This document shows, piece by piece, positions 8,013 through 16,040 of a stretch of DNA of 64,000 bases. The notes under the pieces were generated by a model. It did not search any database. It was not told the DNA's origin and worked only from the letters and a program-made list of their open reading frames with translations. Origin of the DNA: Nicoliella lavandulae (lineage in GTDB: Bacteria; Bacillota; Bacilli; Lactobacillales; Lactobacillaceae); assembly GCF_037546185.1 (NCBI RefSeq), contig NZ_JAWMWH010000001.1, forward strand, positions 434,001 through 498,000, read 5' to 3'. How positions within the stretch are numbered: position 1 is the stretch's first letter; every line of letters starts with the position of its first letter. The position numbers and the translations under genes are program-made.

Positions 8013-8285
8013 TTATTGTTGTTTTATGAATTTTGAAATTTCTCGCTTATCAAAAAACACTACATTTTCCAATCCCTCAATATAGTGGCATTCAAGCCCG
8101 CTACTCATCATCTTGGTTAGTGTTTGAGTTGATACACCTAGATACTTAGCTGCCGCTCTTTTGCCCTTTAAAAAGGGACTGTTCAAGTTAGCTTTACGCT
8201 CAGCATTTTCAATAGCAGTATTTAATAATCCAGTTACATAGTTACTAAACTCTTGCTCTTGCTTTTCGCTTAAAGTAATTTCCAC
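8013..8285 (-). CDS. helix-turn-helix (excisionase-like) DNA-binding protein
   Basis: 90 residues. The start is a GTG directly after the previous gene's stop codon, served by the GGAAGTGAT sequence overlapping that gene. The C-terminal half has a winged-helix layout (RAAAKYLGVSTQTLTKMMSSGLECHYIEGLENVVFFDKREISKFI): a helix-turn-helix, a strand pair, then a helix, as in MerR-like excisionases. Probably an Xis or early regulator. Confidence 0.65.
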   Translation of the reverse strand: MEITLSEKQEQEFSNYVTGLLNTAIENAERKANLNSPFLKGKRAAAKYLGVSTQTLTKMMSSGLECHYIEGLENVVFFDKREISKFIKQQ

Positions 8286-8471
8286 TTAGATCACTTCCTT
8301 TTTAGTTCTTGATGCAATAAATTTATCAAGTTCATTCTTATCAATACGCTTAGTATTTCCTAAGTGAGTAACGGGCAAACCATTATTAATGTAGACATAA
8401 AGAGTATTGTAAGATTTAATATTTAAATATTTCATTGCCTGTTTATAAGTCATTAATCTTGGAATATACAA
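8286..8471 (-). CDS. small helix-turn-helix protein, excisionase-like
   Basis: About 61 residues. AAGGAGG (8481-8487) is nine bases ahead of a TTG at 8471, preferred to the ATG at 8453 and to the open frame reaching 8519. The MTYKQAMKYLNIKSYNTLYVYINNGLPVTHLGNTKRIDKNELDKFI pattern is the classic excisionase-family helix-turn-helix with its wing. It is the first leftward gene from the regulatory switch and is directly coupled to the next gene. Cro-like function is possible. Confidence 0.65.
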   Translation of the reverse strand: MYIPRLMTYKQAMKYLNIKSYNTLYVYINNGLPVTHLGNTKRIDKNELDKFIASRTKKEVI

Positions 8472-8537
8472 AGTAGCTCGCCTCCTTATTCGTAAAGCAT
8501 TAATTGAATAATGTATCATTTTGCTTTACGTTAATAT

Positions 8538-8600
8538 GTTAATATTGTTTTCAAGCCTTGTCAACTCATTTGTAAAAGTTGTATGATTATAGTTGACATC
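8538..8600. promoter_or_regulatory. divergent promoters with overlapping -35 boxes and an operator palindrome
   Basis: Rightward: TTGTCA (8558-8563) and TATGAT (8582-8587), 18-base spacer, driving the repressor. Leftward: TTGACA (8559-8564) and TAACAT (8536-8541), 17-base spacer, driving the early genes. The two -35 boxes overlap almost completely. TGTCAACT (8559-8566) and AGTTGACA (8591-8598) form a spaced palindrome fit for repressor binding. This is a compact lysis/lysogeny-type switch. Confidence 0.6.
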
Positions 8601-8615
8601 GAAGGAGGGAAATTA

Positions 8616-9290
8616 ATGCTGACTTTTAAAATAAAGCCATATCTTAAAGAAAAAGATATAACATTAACAAAAATGGCTAGGGATATTGGAATAAGTAGAC
8701 AAACTTTATCTGCAATATCAAATAATTCTGTAACCATGCTAAATTTAAACACAATAAATAAAATCGCAAATTACTTAAATGTTCCAGGAGATAAGCTACT
8801 TGTTGATGATCCTGATACAGTTGAAATATCAGTTAAAATAGACACATTTGGAGGATTAGATAAATCTGATAAAACAAAATTCTTAATAATTTCAGATGTT
8901 AAAGCTAAGGATAGTTTTCAGCATGAAGAGCATTTTGAATTGTATATATATATTAATTTCTTAATAATTAATGGTATCTACAATAATGTTACCTTCACAT
9001 TAAGTATGGATGAAGACTTTTACACATCATCTTTCTACAGAAAACTTTCTACAGCTTCATCATATAAAAATCAAAACTTCATTATGAATTTAATTGAAAA
9101 ATGTTTTAAACAAATAGATTTTAAATATGATGTTCCGTTTGATAGCGAGAATTTTGGAATTACAGTTACACCTAATATAAATTTTTGGTCTTTTAACTTT
9201 ACTGCTACAAAATCAGGTAAACATATAATGCCTGTACTGAAAATAAAAGATGATTATAACGATAACGATAGTGTAAATTACATTATATAA
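8616..9290 (+). CDS. CI/Cro-type transcriptional repressor of the island
   Basis: 225 residues from the ATG at 8616, seven bases after GAAGGAGGG; the longer frame from 8583 lacks such a site. Residues about 4-62 are an XRE helix-turn-helix (LTKMARDIGISRQTLSAISNNS, NTINKIANYLNV). The remaining 160 residues are not a LexA-like peptidase domain; I see no Ser-Lys autocleavage motif. The gene reads toward the integrase, opposite the early genes. As in many islands, induction may rely on an antirepressor rather than RecA-driven cleavage; that is inference. Confidence 0.7.
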   Translation: MLTFKIKPYLKEKDITLTKMARDIGISRQTLSAISNNSVTMLNLNTINKIANYLNVPGDKLLVDDPDTVEISVKIDTFGGLDKSDKTKFLIISDVKAKDSFQHEEHFELYIYINFLIINGIYNNVTFTLSMDEDFYTSSFYRKLSTASSYKNQNFIMNLIEKCFKQIDFKYDVPFDSENFGITVTPNINFWSFNFTATKSGKHIMPVLKIKDDYNDNDSVNYII

Positions 9291-9320
9291 ACTAATAATC
9301 TATTGTTCCCCCACTACATA

Positions 9321-9335
9321 CCACCGCACCCACGG
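9321..9335. repeat. 15-base GC-rich repeat, copy 2, in the integrase leader
   Basis: This is identical to 7991-8005. It lies in the loop of an imperfect inverted repeat (CCCCACTACA near 9308 and TGTGTAGAGGG near 9337) that ends at the integrase ribosome site. It could be an arm site and/or limit integrase translation. Confidence 0.5.
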
Positions 9336-9356
9336 TTGTGTAGAGGGATGATAATA

Positions 9357-10517
9357 ATGGCAACGATTAAGCAGTATCTAACAAAGGACGGTTCAAAGCG
9401 TTACAAGTTTCAACTTTACCTTGGTGTAGATTTACAAACAGGTAAGCAAAAACAAACCACTAGACGTGGATTTAAGACAAAAAAAGAAGCCTCGCTTGAG
9501 TTATCTAGATTGCAACTAGAAATAGCTCAAGGAGGCATAAAACAAGAGAATAATATTAAGTTTGAAGATGTATATAAACAATGGTATCAAGCCTATATAA
9601 ACACGGTTCGTGAGTCCACTTATGCTCGGACTGGTGGGATGTTTAAAAATCATATTTTAGTAACGTTCGGTGATAAACGTATTCGGACTATTAAAATCAA
9701 TGATGTTCAAAAAGCGGTAAATCAATGGTTCAAGATAGCCCCTGCTACGTTTACTAAATGGTATCATTACACTTCAATGGTGTTCGATTACGCTATTAAA
9801 GAGGGCTATATAGACAATACTGCTAGTGCTAATCCATGTAAGTTAATCAGCATCCCTAAAAAACAAGATGAAAAAGGCGACAAATTTGCTAATTTCTGGA
9901 ATAAGCAACAACTAGCAAGATTTTTTAAATGTATTGATCCTAACAAAGAGTTAGAAAAGTTTACGCTGTTCCGTGTTCTAGCTTTTGCGGGTTTAAGGCG
10001 TGGCGAATGCTTGGCACTGACGTGGGATGATATTAACTTTAGTGAAAACACAATCAGAGTTAATAAAACACTTACTCAAGGTTTAAGAGGTAAGCAGATT
10101 GTACAAGCACCAAAGACTAAAAAAGGACGGCGTACAATCATTTTAGATAGTTCTACAATCAATTATCTAAAACGGTGGCGGACTGCCCAAAAGCAACGTT
10201 ATTTAATGCTTGGCTTTAACACATTTAAGAAGTCCCAACTAGTATTTGCAACGACTACCAACACGCATAAATGTTTAAATACGCCTGCTAAATGGTTAAA
10301 CCTAATCATAAAAGAAAATGGATTAACCAAAATAACAGTACACGGTTTTAGGCATACACATGCATCAGCTTTATTTGCATCTGGTGCATCAATTAAAGAG
10401 GTTCAAGAAAGATTAGGGCATGAAGATGTGCAAACTACTATGAATGTCTACACTCACGTTACTAAACAGCAGAATAAAGATGCTGTAAATAAACTAGTAA
10501 ATTATCTTGATTTCTGA
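9357..10517 (+). CDS. int: tyrosine recombinase integrase of the island
   Basis: 386 residues from the ATG at 9357 (GAGGG nine bases upstream; an ATG at 9348 is too close). An N-terminal arm-binding AP2-like segment (MATIKQYLTKDGSKRYKFQLYLG) is followed by a SAM-like core-binding domain and a catalytic domain. Catalytic residues are the Arg of LRRGECLALTW, the Lys-rich KTKKGRRTI, HGFRHTH (His-x-x-Arg), LGHEDVQTTMNVYTH with the second His and the nucleophile Tyr. It reads outward to the right end of the element, so one attachment site should lie shortly downstream (10.5-10.7 kb). Confidence 0.9.
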   Translation: MATIKQYLTKDGSKRYKFQLYLGVDLQTGKQKQTTRRGFKTKKEASLELSRLQLEIAQGGIKQENNIKFEDVYKQWYQAYINTVRESTYARTGGMFKNHILVTFGDKRIRTIKINDVQKAVNQWFKIAPATFTKWYHYTSMVFDYAIKEGYIDNTASANPCKLISIPKKQDEKGDKFANFWNKQQLARFFKCIDPNKELEKFTLFRVLAFAGLRRGECLALTWDDINFSENTIRVNKTLTQGLRGKQIVQAPKTKKGRRTIILDSSTINYLKRWRTAQKQRYLMLGFNTFKKSQLVFATTTNTHKCLNTPAKWLNLIIKENGLTKITVHGFRHTHASALFASGASIKEVQERLGHEDVQTTMNVYTHVTKQQNKDAVNKLVNYLDF

Positions 10518-10639
10518 CAAAACTTAGTCATTTACCTAGTCATTCTAATTTTACATGATGCTATAAACGCCTATATACAGCGTCACGAAAGCATTTGCTA
10601 AAATCTAGTGTTCAAAACCCCGACTGCCCACTAACTGAT

Positions 10640-10688
10640 AAAAAGCTATCGTGATAGGGTATCAAAACCTTGTTATGATAGCTTTTTT
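10640..10688 (+). terminator. intrinsic terminator downstream of the integrase
   Basis: AAAAAGCTATC (10640-10650) pairs with GATAGCTTTTTT (10677-10688). Just before it, GTTCAAAACCCCGACTGCCC (10610-10629) resembles the 3' part of a tRNA gene and could be the island's attachment core, but no partner copy is in this window. Confidence 0.6.
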
Positions 10689-10755
10689 CGTTTATTAGGC
10701 ATTCGCTTAGTCAGTATTATTCAATATAAATGATATCGTGGGTGTAGTGGAATGT

Positions 10756-10784
10756 AAGGTTACTCTTAATTGAGTAGCCTTTTC
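10756..10784 (+). terminator. intrinsic terminator
   Basis: AAGGTTACTC and GAGTAGCCTT form a stem followed by TTTT. No recognised gene precedes it after the 10640 terminator; the 10518-11035 gap holds these two terminators and otherwise AT-rich DNA with no gene I can support. Confidence 0.45.
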
Positions 10785-11036
10785 ATTTTACATTAGTTTT
10801 CAATATCTAACTAAGTAATAGTTGATTTGTGCAGATATGTAAGCATTAGCATTCATTAGATAGTTTCTAATTATGATTTTGGCAATTAACCATAATTGCT
10901 AGTCTAGTATATCCTAAATCAATGGATTTCGGTAAACTACTTAAATTGAATTGTAACTAGATCATGAATAAAGCATCTTTTCAAGACTTTTAAGGTAGTA
11001 TTCTACACTTTATAAGGGATCATCAATTGGGTACCC

Positions 11037-11099
11037 TTTATTAAATAAAATATGTTAATATAATCAAGTCGGCACTGTGCCCAATCTGACAAAGATTGG
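11037..11099 (+). promoter_or_regulatory. Fst-type toxin promoter and SD-adjacent 5' hairpin
   Basis: A TATAAT -10 box (11059-11064) with a weak TTTATT -35 box (11037-11042) precedes the hairpin CCAATCT-GACAA-AGATTGG (11081-11099). The 3' arm of this hairpin runs into the ribosome site GGAGG (11098-11102). In pAD1 par a similar 5' hairpin limits toxin translation. Confidence 0.6.
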
Positions 11100-11110
11100 A
11101 GGTGTTACTT

Positions 11111-11191
11111 ATGATACTCATCACACAATTACTATTGCCAATTATCGTTGGTGTAGTCGTTAGTATGTTTAATCATTGGCTAGACAAATAA
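11111..11191 (+). CDS. Fst/Ldr-family type I toxin peptide
   Basis: 26 residues from an ATG with GGAGG eight bases upstream. It has the family layout: a short N-terminus, a hydrophobic helix (LLLPIIVGVVVSMF) with the family's Pro-Ile-Ile-Val-Gly core, then HWLDK, matching the W-L-D tail of Fst-family toxins. These peptides insert in the membrane and are held off by an antisense RNA. Directly repeated sequences around the ribosome site and past the terminator support a par-type locus. Confidence 0.85.
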   Translation: MILITQLLLPIIVGVVVSMFNHWLDK

Positions 11192-11224
11192 TGGTGTCGA
11201 CAATTGCTTAGCTTATGATTAGAT

Positions 11225-11270
11225 AAAAAGAGAGTTACCTTACTATTGCACTAGTTTGGTAACTCTTTTT
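11225..11270. terminator. bidirectional terminator of the toxin-antitoxin locus
   Basis: AGAGTTACC (11231-11239) pairs with GGTAACTCT (11258-11266); an A-run precedes and a T-run follows, so it can stop RNAs from both sides. Confidence 0.75.
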
Positions 11271-11294
11271 GGTGTTACTATTGATACTCATCAC
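11225..11294 (-). ncRNA. antisense antitoxin RNA of the Fst-type locus (RNA II-like)
   Basis: On the minus strand TTGAAC (11323-11328) and TAAAAT (11301-11306), 16 bases apart, predict a start near 11294. The RNA would begin with the complement of GGTGTTACT...GATACTCATCACA (11271-11295). That segment is a 23-of-25 direct repeat of 11101-11125, which covers the toxin ribosome site and start. It would end at the shared bidirectional hairpin (AGAGTTACC/GGTAACTCT, 11231-11266). Convergent RNAs, a shared terminator and flanking direct repeats are the par arrangement of pAD1. Confidence 0.75.
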
Positions 11295-11471
11295 AATTAC
11301 ATTTTAACAGTTTTAGGTTAATGTTCAACTATTATATCTATTTTTAGGTATAATACCACCCTGATTTAAAGCGTTATTATCTAGGAAACTCTAAATTGAG
11401 GCTACCTTTACATGATACTAAAAAAGAGCATGAAATTAAGCACAATCCTTAGTAGAAAGATATTCTCATAT

Positions 11472-11703
11472 AGCAGACCAAAATTGGTCTACGAAATATT
11501 ATGGTTAGTTCATACATAAGTCTGCGTACTTTTTCGCAATTCCCTATAAATCTCACTGTTCAAAACTGAGCCACCAATATCAGCATTCTTCGTAAATAGT
11601 TGCAATACCATGAAACACCACAACTACTTTAAGATAGCCTATCCAAGTACCTACTAATCAATGCAACGCCTTTTTATAGGACGACAAATGTGCCCTTAAC
11701 ACT
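11472..11703. repeat. structured repeat element, copy 2
   Basis: This is the homologue of 1291-1573 in the same orientation. It begins with a hairpin of AGACCAA and TTGGTCT (11474-11491), differing in sequence but not in pairing from copy 1. It runs through the shared AATATCAGCATT block and the end block GCAACGCCTTTTTATA. It ends about 40 bases before the ASCH gene. Confidence 0.6.
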
Positions 11704-11745
11704 CTCAATATATCATCTTATAATATAAAAAAGGAGATGCAATCA

Positions 11746-12117
11746 ATGGATGTATTAATATCAATTAAACCAAAGTACGTTAATGAAATTATAAACGGAA
11801 ACAAAAAATACGAATTTCGAAAACATGCCTTTAAAAAACCAGTGGACTATATATACATATATGAAACCCGCCCGATTATGAAAGTAACACACAAATTTAA
11901 ATTGACTGATGTAATTATAGATACCCCTAATAACATTTGGAATAAATGTAGTTCTGTTTCTGGAATGAACCTCAGTGATTTTTCTAGGTACTATCAAAAC
12001 TCAAATAAGGCGGTAGCTATTAAAATAGATAAATTAGAAACACTTGAGGAGCCTTTATCATTAAGTGATTTAGATGTTAAGCAGGCTCCACAATCATTTA
12101 TATATTTGAATCATTAG
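11746..12117 (+). CDS. ASCH-domain (PUA-like) protein
   Basis: 123 residues. AAAGGAG favours the ATG at 11746 over that at 11737. The opening ISIKPKYVNEIINGNKKYEFRKHAF, with the conserved G-x-K-x-Y-E-F-R motif, is characteristic of the ASCH superfamily, followed by a Tyr-rich strand and KVTHKFKL. ASCH proteins have a PUA-like fold and are thought to act on RNA; some hydrolyse modified nucleosides. It lies among accessory DNA with no operon partner. Substrate unknown. Confidence 0.75.
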   Translation: MDVLISIKPKYVNEIINGNKKYEFRKHAFKKPVDYIYIYETRPIMKVTHKFKLTDVIIDTPNNIWNKCSSVSGMNLSDFSRYYQNSNKAVAIKIDKLETLEEPLSLSDLDVKQAPQSFIYLNH

Positions 12118-12218
12118 TCATATATAGTATCAACCAGATTAATAATATAATTATTAATTGAAAATACAGTTGGATCAGAATAATAAAATGATAAAATGAC
12201 TAGATTAAAATAACATAC

Positions 12219-12262
12219 GCATCCATACGCCTACCTAAATGGTAATTGTGTGGATGCTTTTT
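12219..12262 (+). terminator. intrinsic terminator downstream of the ASCH gene
   Basis: GCATCCA (12219-12225) pairs with TGGATGC (12251-12257), followed by six T. The remainder of 12118-12519 is AT-rich with no supported gene. Confidence 0.65.
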
Positions 12263-12519
12263 TCGTTACAATTGCATATTATACGATACATTTTTCTCTT
12301 TTATTAGCAGTAAAACACGCTATAATCAGCATTTTAAGTGATATTTAGAGGGATTTATGACTATTATGTTATTAATTAACATGGTTGATTAGTATTTAAA
12401 TGGCTTCAAACCACTATCGCTGTAAAATCTTTAAATTTATTTCATTGCCATAAACGTTGATTTATCAAACAATTAGACGGATTCAAATTTATATCATCAT
12501 AAAAAATGGCTTGCATTGG

Positions 12520-12565
12520 TAGACACAAAAAATAAGTCGTGCTATATTATATCGTATACGATATA
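12520..12565 (+). promoter_or_regulatory. Mn catalase promoter overlapped by an 18-base palindromic operator
   Basis: TAGACA (12520-12525) and TATATT (12543-12548) have a 17-base spacer. The perfect palindrome TATATCGTATACGATATA (12548-12565) covers the -10 edge and the expected start point. That is the position of a repressor operator; the regulator is not identified. The leader to the gene is about 120 bases. Confidence 0.55.
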
Positions 12566-12674
12566 TCGAAGCCTTGATCAAACTTCTTTTTCGTAGAATA
12601 TGTAAATTGTAGTGATGAAGACAATCTAGCAATAGCTCTGTCTAATTAGGATTTAAAAGAAAGAGGTATATTTT

Positions 12675-13481
12675 ATGTTTAAGCACACTCGTAAGTTACA
12701 ATACAACGCTAAGCCAGATCGTCCAGATCCATTGATGGCACGCCGGTTACAAGAATCATTAGGTGGCCAATGGGGTGAAGTAACTGGAATGATGTCATAC
12801 CTTTCACAAGGTTGGTCATCAACTGGTGATGAAAAATATAAAGACTTATTACTAGATACAGGTACTGAAGAAATCGCTCACGTTGAAATGATTTCAACTA
12901 TGATTGCATACCTACTAGAAGGCGCTCCAATCCACGCAACTGCTGAAGAAATGAAGAAAGACCCTTCATTAGCTGCTGTAATGGGTGGAATGGACATTGA
13001 ACATGGTCTTGTTCATGGTATGACTGCCAGTCTTAACAACCCTAACGGTGCTGCATGGAATGCTGGTTACACTACTTCAAGTGGTAACTTAGTTGCCGAC
13101 ATGCGTTTCAACGTTGTTCGTGAATCAGAAGCTCGTTTACAAGTTAGTCGTCTTTACTACATGACTGAAGACGAAGGTGTTCGTGACATGTTGAAGTTCC
13201 TATTGGCTCGTGAAACTCAACACCAATTACAATTCATGAAGGCTCAAGAAGAACTTGAAGAAAAATACGGTGTGATCGTTCCTGGTGACATGGGTGATAT
13301 CGAACACAAGCAATTCGCCCACACTATCATGAACTTCTCTGATGGTGAAGGATCACGTGCATTCGAAGGTCAAACTGCTAAGGATGGCCACAAGTTCGAA
13401 TACCAAGAAGATCCAGAAGCTATGGGTGGAATTCCTGAAACTAAGCCTGCAGACAAACGTTTCCACAATGACCAAGGCTAA
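12675..13481 (+). CDS. manganese catalase (pseudocatalase)
   Basis: 268 residues with AAAGAGG ahead of the ATG. It is homologous to the di-manganese catalase of Lactobacillus plantarum. The metal ligands are visible at E35, E66, H69, E150 and H183, in the motifs WGEVTGMM, EEIAHVEM, VRESEAR and RETQHQ. It decomposes hydrogen peroxide without haem in the cytoplasm, protecting a catalase-negative lactic acid bacterium. It is monocistronic, with a palindromic operator upstream and a terminator downstream. An Nramp-like metal transporter lies 7 kb away and may help supply metal. Confidence 0.95.
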   Translation: MFKHTRKLQYNAKPDRPDPLMARRLQESLGGQWGEVTGMMSYLSQGWSSTGDEKYKDLLLDTGTEEIAHVEMISTMIAYLLEGAPIHATAEEMKKDPSLAAVMGGMDIEHGLVHGMTASLNNPNGAAWNAGYTTSSGNLVADMRFNVVRESEARLQVSRLYYMTEDEGVRDMLKFLLARETQHQLQFMKAQEELEEKYGVIVPGDMGDIEHKQFAHTIMNFSDGEGSRAFEGQTAKDGHKFEYQEDPEAMGGIPETKPADKRFHNDQG

Positions 13482-13519
13482 TTAAAATTTAAAGCTAAAA
13501 TAATAAAATATTCATAACC

Positions 13520-13556
13520 AAAAAGGCAACCTATTTATGTGATAGGTTGCCTTTTT
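13520..13556. terminator. bidirectional terminator between Mn catalase and the repeat adhesin
   Basis: AAAAAGGCAACCTAT pairs with ATAGGTTGCCTTTTT. It serves the convergent genes on both sides. Confidence 0.8.
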
Positions 13557-13566
13557 CTACATATTA

Positions 13567-14582
13567 TTATTTTTTGTGACTAACAAAATAGCGATTAGCA
13601 GTAATATAATTACCATTCGTTAATTCAATGCGATAGGTGTGTCCAGAAGCAATAATCTTCTTTGCCAATAATTTATCACCAGAATGATAAACTTTAAGAT
13701 CTTTGCCACTACTAAACTTATAATCAGAATGTTCTCGGATATTTTTCTTAATATAAACAACTAATTTACCGTTAGAACGTTTAAATGCTTCATTACTGTG
13801 ATAGTACAGTGAATTAAATGCATCGTTCTTAGTTGTTAATTTTACATTCTTACCATTAATATCTAGTAGATAATGCCATCCTTTGCTATTACGGGTAACC
13901 TTAAATAGTTTAATATTTGTTTCACTCGATGGCTTAATCGTTACTTCTTTACCATCCACTTTTAGCTTAATGGCTTTGTTAGCGGAAACATAATTATAGC
14001 TATTTGACGAAGATTTATTTTCATTCGCAGTAGATTTAGCAGAACTTTTTCGTGTTGCCCTGACCGATACATCAACTGTTGATGAAACTGTGGTACTAGA
14101 ACGATCATCGTTTGAGCTTACCGATGAACTTGCCGCAACAGAGCTATCATATACTGATTTTGCTGATGAACTGGCTGCTACCGAGCTATCATACACTGAC
14201 TTCGCTGTACTAGCTGCTACGGAACTATCATAAACTGACTTAGCTACAGAACTAGCCGCAACGGAACTATCGTATGCTGATTTTGCTGATGAACTAGCTG
14301 CTACGGAACTATCATACACCGACTTTACTGCCGAACTAGCCGCAACGGAACTATCATATGCTGATCTCGCTGCCGAACTAGCTGCAACCGAGCTGTCATA
14401 TGCTGATCTCGCTGTGCTAGCCGCTACTGAACTGTCATACGCTGACTTTGCTGCTGAACTAGCCGCTACCGAGCTGTCATACGCTGATTTCGCTGCTGAA
14501 CTAGCCGCTACAGAACTATCATATGCTGACTTTGCTGCACTAGCCGCAACTGAACTGTCATACGCCGACTTCGCTGTACTAG
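13567..14582 (-). pseudogene. C-terminal part of the serine-rich repeat surface protein, separated by a frameshift
   Basis: This frame continues the repeat protein of 14579-18166. One extra C in the CCC run at 14583-14585 (GCGGGCTAG in place of GCGGCTAG on the coding strand) ends the upstream frame. The first internal ATG lies at 14319. It encodes about 11 more repeats, a serine/threonine linker and a C-terminal domain of about 120 residues with basic strands (KVYHSGDKLLAKKI, YRIELTNGNYITANRYFV). That domain resembles DUF5776, a cell-surface domain. No LPxTG motif is present. The shift may be a true inactivation, phase variation or an assembly error in the repeats. Confidence 0.7.
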
Positions 14583-16040
14583 CCCGCTACAGAACTATCA
14601 TATGCTGACTTTGCTGCACTAGCCGCAACTGAACTGTCATACGCCGACTTCGCTGTACTAGCTGCAACCGAGCTGTCATATGCTGACTTTGCTGCCGAAC
14701 TAGCTGCGACGGAACTATCATATTCCGACTTCGCTGTACTTGCTGCAACTGAACTGTCATACGCCGACTTAGCTGCTGAACTAGCTGCGACGGAACTGTC
14801 ATATTCCGACTTCGCTGTACTTGCCGCAACGGAACTATCGTATGCTGATTTTGCTGTGCTAGCTGCGACGGAACTATCATAAACTGACTTCGCTGTGCTA
14901 GCTGCAACCGAACTATCGTATACTGACTTTGCTGTGCTAGCTGCGACGGAACTATCATATTCCGACTTCGCTGTACTAGCTGCGACGGAACTATCATATT
15001 CCGACTTCGCTGTACTAGCTGCGACGGAACTATCATATTCCGACTTCGCTGTACTTGCCGCAACGGAACTATCGTATGCTGATTTTGCTGTGCTAGCTGC
15101 TACGGAACTATCATAAACTGACTTAGCTGTGCTAGCTGCAACCGAACTATCGTATGCTGATCTCGCTGCTGAACTAGCTGCTACGGAACTATCATATTCC
15201 GACTTCGCTGTACTTGCTGCTACCGAACTATCATACGCTGACTTCGCTGCCGAACTAGCCGCAACTGAACTATCATATTCCGACTTCGCTGTACTTGCTG
15301 CAACGGAACTATCATATTCCGACTTCGCTGTGCTAGCTGCTACGGAACTATCGTATACTGACTTTGCTGTGCTGGCTGCTACGGAACTATCATACGCCGA
15401 CTTCGCTGCCGAACTAGCTGCTACGGAACTATCATATTCCGACTTCGCTGTGCTGGCTGCTACGGAACTATCATAAACTGACTTCGCTGTGCTTGCCGCA
15501 ACTGAACTATCATATTCAGACTTTGCTGTACTTGCTGCTACGGAACTATCGTATACTGACTTTGCTGTGCTGGCTGCTACGGAACTATCATACGCCGACT
15601 TCGCTGCCGAACTAGCTGCGACGGAACTATCGTAAACCGACTTTGCTGTGCTGGCTGCAACTGAACTATCATACGCTGATTTCGCTGCTGAACTAGCTGC
15701 GACGGAACTATCGTAAACCGACTTCGCTGTACTTGCTGCAACCGAGCTGTCATATGCTGACTTAGCTGCTGAACTAGCCGCAACTGAACTATCATATTCC
15801 GACTTTGCTGTACTAGCTGCAACCGAGCTGTCATATGCTGACTTAGCTGCTGAACTAGCTGCGACGGAACTATCATATTCCGACTTCGCTGTGCTAGCTG
15901 CGACGGAACTATCGTATACTGACTTCGCTGTGCTAGCCGCAACTGAACTGTCATACGCTGACTTCGCTGCTGAACTAGCTGCGACCGAACTATCATATTC
16001 CGACTTCGCTGTACTTGCTGCTACGGAACTATCGTACGCA
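14128..16040 (-). repeat. tandem array of about 48 YDSSVAAS repeats, 39 or 42 bases each
   Basis: The units alternate between 13 residues (YDSSVAASTAKS plus E, V or A) and 14 residues (YDSSVAASSAAKSA). About 37 lie before the frameshift and 11 after it. Protein identity is near total while synonymous bases vary between units, showing amplification with selection on the protein. Every reading frame on both strands is open through the array, which creates false antisense frames. Confidence 0.9.

Noticed and set aside
10610..10633. tRNA-3'-end-like sequence as the right attachment site
   Set aside because: Position suits an att core, but the T-arm does not pair, no complete tRNA or second copy is in the window, and the left junction is outside; not listed as a feature.
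14128..16040. Regular short repeats that could suggest a CRISPR array
   Set aside because: Units are contiguous, in frame and encode a conserved peptide; there are no unique spacers and no cas genes.
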